The position numbers and the translations under genes were made by a program. From CAZQSL01 sp964595945 (GTDB lineage Bacteria > UBP15 > UBA6099 > JAJRTR01), in contig CAZQSL010000134.1 in assembly GCA_964595945.1 (NCBI GenBank), positions 1 through 9,642 on the forward strand: DNA of 9,642 nucleotides, in the 5' to 3' direction. Positions 5,923 through 9,642 of the stretch are shown in pieces. The first letter of the stretch is position 1; every line of letters starts with the position of its first letter. Under the pieces are notes generated by a model that worked only from the letters and a program-made list of their open reading frames with translations, searched no databases and was not told where the DNA came from.

Positions 5923-7809
5923 ATGACCATGCCGACTTCACCACAAGACCCCTGGCTGTCAGCACTCCTCTCTCAGCGCGACGCGACACAAATTCTCGCA
6001 CTCGAATCCAACGGCACCATCGCCGGCGAACGCCTCAACTATCTTTTCACCACCCCTGAAAAAGTCATCACCGCCCACTCACACCATGAGGTGTCATCAG
6101 CCCTCGACGAAGTACAGAAGGGTATTGATTCGGGTTACCATGCTGCGGGATTCATCTCATACGAAGCCGGTTACTCACTTGGCGACTGCTTCGTGCCGCC
6201 GGATAATGCGGATATGCCACTTCTGTGGTTCGGACTCTTCGACTCTCCCGCAATATTTGACCCCAATGCCGGCAAATGGCTTTCGCCACCACATGACTTG
6301 CCCTGCACACCACCTGGCGCACGCCCATTCGCCATCCACAGCCCACGCCTCAGCGAGTCTTATGACTCATATTCACGCAAGATCGGCACGATCAAAAAGC
6401 ACATCGAATCCGGCGACACTTATCAGATCAACTACACGATGCGTCTCGACTTCGACCTGTCCGGCGACCCCTTCGATCTCTACCTCCACCTTCGCAACCG
6501 CCAGCAAGTCGATTACTCGTGCTACTGGCGCGATGGCGATTTCACCCTGCTCTCACTCTCACCAGAGCTTTTCTTCCGCACTAACGGCAACGACATAACC
6601 GTGAAACCGATGAAAGGCACCACACGCCGCGGCCTCGACTGCCGCGAAGATGACGCGCTCCGGCATTTCCTCAGAAACGACATCAAAAACCGCGCCGAAA
6701 ACGTCATGATAGTCGATCTGCTCCGCAACGATCTCGGCCGCATCTGTGAGCCAGAAAAGGTCGCCGTAGACCGCCTCTTCGAAATCGAAGACTACGAGAC
6801 GCTTTTCCAGATGACTTCGACCGTGCGCGGAGAGATGCGACGGGGACTTTCCGTGCGCGAACTGCTCTCCAGCATGTTCCCGTCAGGCTCGGTCACGGGT
6901 GCCCCCAAGATCAGCTCGATGAAAATCATCCGCGCGCTCGAATCGTCACCCCGGTCGATCTATACGGGCGCCATCGGTTTTTTCTCCCCGCGATTCGAGA
7001 CATCGGTCTTCAACGTCGCCATACGCACCATAGAAACAGCCGGAGACAAATGCCGCCTCGGCATCGGCGGCGGCATCGTCTATGACTCGACCCCTCATGC
7101 CGAATGGCAGGAGGCCATCCTCAAGGCAAAATTTCTCACCGATTCCTTTGACAATAAACCGCCTGAAGGATTTGAGCTCATCGAGTCCCTCGAATGGAAT
7201 CCTCATACAGGCTACACCTTCACTGATTACCACCTCGAACGTCTCGCATCTTCCGCCACATTTTTCAATATCCACTGTGATACGTCCGCAGCAATGGATT
7301 CGCTCGAAGATTTCGCCGGTTCGCTCACCCCGTCATCACGCCACAAGGTGCGGCTGACTCTCGCGCCCTCCGGCGTCTTTTCGATCACGGCGCTTCCACT
7401 CGCCGACCCTCCGGCAGGCTTCGTGCCACGTGTAACAATGTGCCCCCAAGCCGTCATTTCCACATCGCCATTCCTTTCGCACAAGACAAATGTCCGGGCT
7501 TTTTACGACATCGCCCTCGACCATTTTTCGCGGCTCGGTTTTTTCGATGTACTCTTTGTCAACGAGCGCAACGAGATCACGGAGGGCGCGCGCACCAACA
7601 TCATCGTCGAACACCACGGCGAGATGTTCACACCACCCGCATCCTGCGGGCTGCTGCCCGGCACATTTCGCCGCCATCTCATCGAATCCGGCCATGTATC
7701 CGAGAAAATCATCACTCCCGATGAACTCATAACCGCCAATGCCATTTACGTGTGCAATTCGGTACGAGGCCTTGTTCGATGTCTTTTTGCGCCTTCAGAG
7801 TTTATCTGA
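5923..7809 (+). CDS. pabBC: Bifunctional aminodeoxychorismate synthase component I / 4-amino-4-deoxychorismate lyase
   Basis: This 628-residue fusion makes 4-aminobenzoate for folate in the cytoplasm. The PabB part (about 1-405) converts chorismate and ammonia to 4-amino-4-deoxychorismate. It has PMKGT with Lys231 (227-233), FPSGSVTGAPK (319-329), YTGAIGFFSP and IGGGIVYDS. Lys in PxKGT is diagnostic: anthranilate synthase TrpE has Ala there. After a short linker, the PabC part (about 415-628) is a class IV aminotransferase-fold PLP lyase. Its motifs include FTDYHLERL, HKTNVR with the likely PLP Lys521, NERNEITEGARTNI and LLPGTFRRHL. Such fusions are known in several bacterial groups. The glutaminase subunit PabA is not in the window. 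The gene starts 12 nt after the hydrolase stop without a clear Shine-Dalgarno sequence, so translational coupling is likely; ATG at 5929 is an alternative start. Its metabolic link to the upstream genes is unclear. Confidence 0.92.
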   Translation: MTMPTSPQDPWLSALLSQRDATQILALESNGTIAGERLNYLFTTPEKVITAHSHHEVSSALDEVQKGIDSGYHAAGFISYEAGYSLGDCFVPPDNADMPLLWFGLFDSPAIFDPNAGKWLSPPHDLPCTPPGARPFAIHSPRLSESYDSYSRKIGTIKKHIESGDTYQINYTMRLDFDLSGDPFDLYLHLRNRQQVDYSCYWRDGDFTLLSLSPELFFRTNGNDITVKPMKGTTRRGLDCREDDALRHFLRNDIKNRAENVMIVDLLRNDLGRICEPEKVAVDRLFEIEDYETLFQMTSTVRGEMRRGLSVRELLSSMFPSGSVTGAPKISSMKIIRALESSPRSIYTGAIGFFSPRFETSVFNVAIRTIETAGDKCRLGIGGGIVYDSTPHAEWQEAILKAKFLTDSFDNKPPEGFELIESLEWNPHTGYTFTDYHLERLASSATFFNIHCDTSAAMDSLEDFAGSLTPSSRHKVRLTLAPSGVFSITALPLADPPAGFVPRVTMCPQAVISTSPFLSHKTNVRAFYDIALDHFSRLGFFDVLFVNERNEITEGARTNIIVEHHGEMFTPPASCGLLPGTFRRHLIESGHVSEKIITPDELITANAIYVCNSVRGLVRCLFAPSEFI

Positions 7810-7815
7810 AATTCC

Positions 7816-7871
7816 GTTATCCCTCCCTGTTTTTCCGTGATCACTTGATATTTGCCCCACTTGGAGATAAC
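7816..7871 (+). promoter_or_regulatory. Intergenic control region before livH: palindrome, long stem and weak promoter
   Basis: The 131-nt gap between pabBC and livH has no gene. It contains a perfect 8-bp palindrome GTGATCAC (7837-7844). It also contains a possible long-loop stem pairing GTTAT..CTCC (7816-7826, with a CC bulge) with GGAGATAAC (7863-7871). A weak sigma-70-type match is TTGATA at 7845-7850, a 17-nt spacer and TAACTT at 7868-7873. A small hairpin, GCGA-AATA-TCGC, follows at 7885-7896. I see no typical hairpin-plus-T-run terminator for the upstream operon. Each item could be chance. Confidence 0.25.
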
Positions 7872-7940
7872 TTTTAGTGTTGTCGCGAAATATCGCAGCT
7901 TCAATAAAATATATGGAGCAACCGCCGGGCACACAGCAAG

Positions 7941-8834
7941 ATGAGCATTTTTTCGCAAATACTCCAGTACCTTTTTTCGGGACTCGCCAACGGAAGCGTC
8001 TACGCGCTTATCGCTCTCGGGTTCAATATCATCTACAGTGCCACCGGCATCATCAACTTCGCACAGGGCGAATTCGTCGTCCTCGGCGGATTCATCAGCT
8101 ACACGCTCATCAACCAGTTCGACATCCCCGCATACCTCGCGTTTCCCATCACCATCCTTGCGGTGTCGATCATCGGCGTCATGTTCGAGCGCATCGCCAT
8201 CCATCCACTGAGAAAACCATCAGTCATGACACTCATCATCATCACCATCGGCGGCTCCATGCTGTTTCGAGGCATCACCATGCTCACATGGGGCAAAGAG
8301 CCGATATACATGGATCGTTTTTCCAAGGGGATAAATCTCAATATTTCAGGCGCAATCATCGACTACCACACACTCTGGATCATCGGCATCACTCTTTCAG
8401 CCGTCGCAGTGCTGTATTTTTTCTTTGAAAAAACCATTACCGGCAAGGCCATCCGCGCCTGCTCCGAAGACCGCGAAGCGTCAGCTCTTATGGGTATCAA
8501 TGTCGATCGCGTAGTCATGATGTCATTCGCACTCAGCGCCGCGCTCGGGGCGCTCGCAGGCATTGTCTACACCCCCATAGCAAGCATGGAATACGATCGT
8601 GGCGCACTGCTGGGCATCAAGGGATTCATCGTCGCCATCATCGGCGGTCTCGGCAATCAGCCCGGCGCGGTCATCGCCGGACTCCTGCTCGGCATCATCG
8701 AAAACTTCTGTGCCGGGTTTCTCACATCCACATTCAAGGAACCGATCACACTCGCCATTCTGCTCATAGTGCTGTTCGTCCGCCCAAGCGGCATACTCGG
8801 GCGCGCCGACCTCGCGAAATTCAGGGAGTTCTGA
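7941..8834 (+). CDS. livH: Branched-chain amino acid type ABC transporter permease LivH
   Basis: This 297-residue inner-membrane protein has about eight hydrophobic segments and the LivH landmarks. These are SGLANGSVYALIALGFN at the N-terminus, ATGIINFAQGEFVVLGGF, the cytoplasmic ATPase-coupling loop ACSEDREASALMGIN, GALAGIVYTPI, IKGFIVAIIGGLGNQPGAV, and the C-terminal FVRPSGILGR. Its length matches the family (about 290-310). It should form the membrane channel with LivM and be powered by LivG and LivF, which are not in the window. Substrates of this family include leucine, isoleucine and valine, but also amides, urea and aromatic acids, so the ligand is not certain. No binding-protein gene (livK) precedes it. 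The ATG at 7941 has no good Shine-Dalgarno; GGAG is 22 nt upstream. No other in-frame start fits the conserved N-terminus better. Confidence 0.92.
   Translation: MSIFSQILQYLFSGLANGSVYALIALGFNIIYSATGIINFAQGEFVVLGGFISYTLINQFDIPAYLAFPITILAVSIIGVMFERIAIHPLRKPSVMTLIIITIGGSMLFRGITMLTWGKEPIYMDRFSKGINLNISGAIIDYHTLWIIGITLSAVAVLYFFFEKTITGKAIRACSEDREASALMGINVDRVVMMSFALSAALGALAGIVYTPIASMEYDRGALLGIKGFIVAIIGGLGNQPGAVIAGLLLGIIENFCAGFLTSTFKEPITLAILLIVLFVRPSGILGRADLAKFREF
8823..8828 (+). promoter_or_regulatory. Ribosome binding site of livM inside the end of livH
   Basis: AGGGAG with 5-nt spacing to the livM ATG at 8834. The livH stop TGA and livM ATG share one base (TGATG), which indicates translational coupling of the two permeases. 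Confidence 0.6.
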
Positions 8835-9642
8835 TGAAATCCGCGCGCCGATTCATACCATACATCATATTCGTCGCCGCCATCGCAGCCGGGCCTGTCA
8901 TCACCGCCAACCCCTATGATCTCCTTCTCGTGACAGTCGCCGGCATCAACTGCCTCGTCACCATCAGCCTCTGCCTGCTCGTGGGATACGCGGGGCAAAT
9001 TTCTCTCGGACAGGCCTCATTCTTCGCCATCGGCGGCTACACGACATCCATCCTCACCATCAGACTCGGACTCCCCCCCATCGCGGGCTGCGCCGCCGCC
9101 ATCATCATTTCCGCAGTCGTCGCCGCTATCATCGGCCTGCCGACACTCCGGCTCCGCGGCCACTACCTCGGCATGGCCACACTCGGATTCGGCGTCATCG
9201 TATTCCATCTTATCGAGTCCAATATCGACCTCACCGGCGGCTCGTCCGGACTGCCCGGCGCACCGTCTCTCACCCTCGGAGCCTTCGACTTCAACTCACT
9301 CGATGGCCGTCCCTTTTACTACCTCGTCTGGGCCATCGTCACGATTACCGTCATACTCGCATTCAACATCATGTCATCACGCCCCGGCCGCGCGCTCATG
9401 AGCATACACGGCAACGAGGAAGCCGCTGCCGCCATGGGTGTCTACACCTCCGCTTTCAAACTCAAAATCTTCGTCCTGAGCGCCGTCCTTACGGCCATTG
9501 CCGGTTTCCTCTACGCGCACAAAAGCAACTTCATCGGCATCGATTCCGCAGACCTGATGAAATCCGTCACCTACGTCATCATGGTCTCGGTCGGCGGCAT
9601 GGCGAGCATCTGGGGTGTCATAGCAGCCACCGTCATTCTCAC
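8834..9642 (+). CDS. livM: Branched-chain amino acid type ABC transporter permease LivM (cut by the right edge)
   Basis: The reading frame stays open from the ATG at 8834 to the end of the window, giving 269 codons of an incomplete gene. The translation shows the LivM pattern: a hydrophobic N-terminus (FIPYIIFVAAIAAGPVI), LVGYAGQISLGQASFFAIGGY, the pair GLPTLRLRGHYLGMATLGFG, LTGGSSGLPG, the ATPase-coupling loop SRPGRALMSIHGNEEAAAAMGV, and VGGMASIWGVIAA at the edge. It is the partner channel subunit of LivH in the inner membrane. Family members are usually 300-350 residues or more, so roughly 30 or more residues are probably missing. Only the right edge truncates it; no frameshift is visible. 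Confidence 0.92.
   Translation, partial: MKSARRFIPYIIFVAAIAAGPVITANPYDLLLVTVAGINCLVTISLCLLVGYAGQISLGQASFFAIGGYTTSILTIRLGLPPIAGCAAAIIISAVVAAIIGLPTLRLRGHYLGMATLGFGVIVFHLIESNIDLTGGSSGLPGAPSLTLGAFDFNSLDGRPFYYLVWAIVTITVILAFNIMSSRPGRALMSIHGNEEAAAAMGVYTSAFKLKIFVLSAVLTAIAGFLYAHKSNFIGIDSADLMKSVTYVIMVSVGGMASIWGVIAATVIL

Noticed and set aside
5923..7140. Anthranilate synthase component I (TrpE) as the identity of the chorismate-binding part
   Set aside because: The PxKGT lysine is present instead of the alanine of TrpE, and the fused PabC lyase part fixes the pathway as 4-aminobenzoate.
3025..8204. Long open frames opposite or out of frame with the kinase, binding protein, hydrolase, pabBC and livH genes
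   Set aside because: They are shadows caused by strong codon bias; their products are low-complexity and the overlapped genes have clear domains.

Overview
The window looks like chromosome of a Gram-negative, diderm bacterium with moderately high GC. The supporting signs are an outer-membrane-type beta-barrel protein ending in Phe, Sec signal peptides on three proteins, a near-perfect sigma-54 promoter, and the fused PabB-PabC and Liv transporter genes. A Desulfobacterota, Nitrospirota or Deferribacterota-type organism would fit, but nothing here fixes the taxon. No RNA gene, CRISPR array, insertion sequence or phage gene is visible.

Layout: (1) 66-2099, minus strand, a large Asn/Thr/Ser-rich secreted beta-barrel protein of no family I recognise, with its own extended -10 promoter. 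(2) About 2100-2598, a divergent control region of about 500 bp. It holds the leftward promoter, three inverted repeats, a canonical -24/-12 sigma-54 element and an overlapping TATAAT. (3) 2599-7809, plus strand, four closely spaced genes (gaps of 15, 30 and 12 nt). They encode a membrane PAS-histidine-kinase-like protein with no ATPase domain, a periplasmic AfuA/PgtC-type solute-binding protein with no permease beside it, a secreted alpha/beta hydrolase, and a bifunctional aminodeoxychorismate synthase/lyase (PabB-PabC). (4) 7810-7940, a control region with a weak candidate promoter. (5) 7941 to the right edge, livH and the start of livM, the two permeases of a branched-chain amino acid type ABC transporter. 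The ATPase genes probably lie beyond the window.

The most interesting part is 2440-5910. A sigma-54-type promoter with dyads upstream drives a histidine kinase remnant or pseudokinase. It keeps the whole dimerisation/phosphoacceptor domain but ends before the catalytic domain, and it has Gln where the family normally has an acidic residue next to the phosphoacceptor His. It is followed by an orphan binding protein and a secreted esterase. This recalls the PgtB/PgtC sensory pairing of enteric bacteria, where a kinase works with a periplasmic binding protein and a sigma-54 activator, but the version here is reduced. It could be a small substrate-sensing and hydrolysis module. That reading is inference from gene order and motifs.
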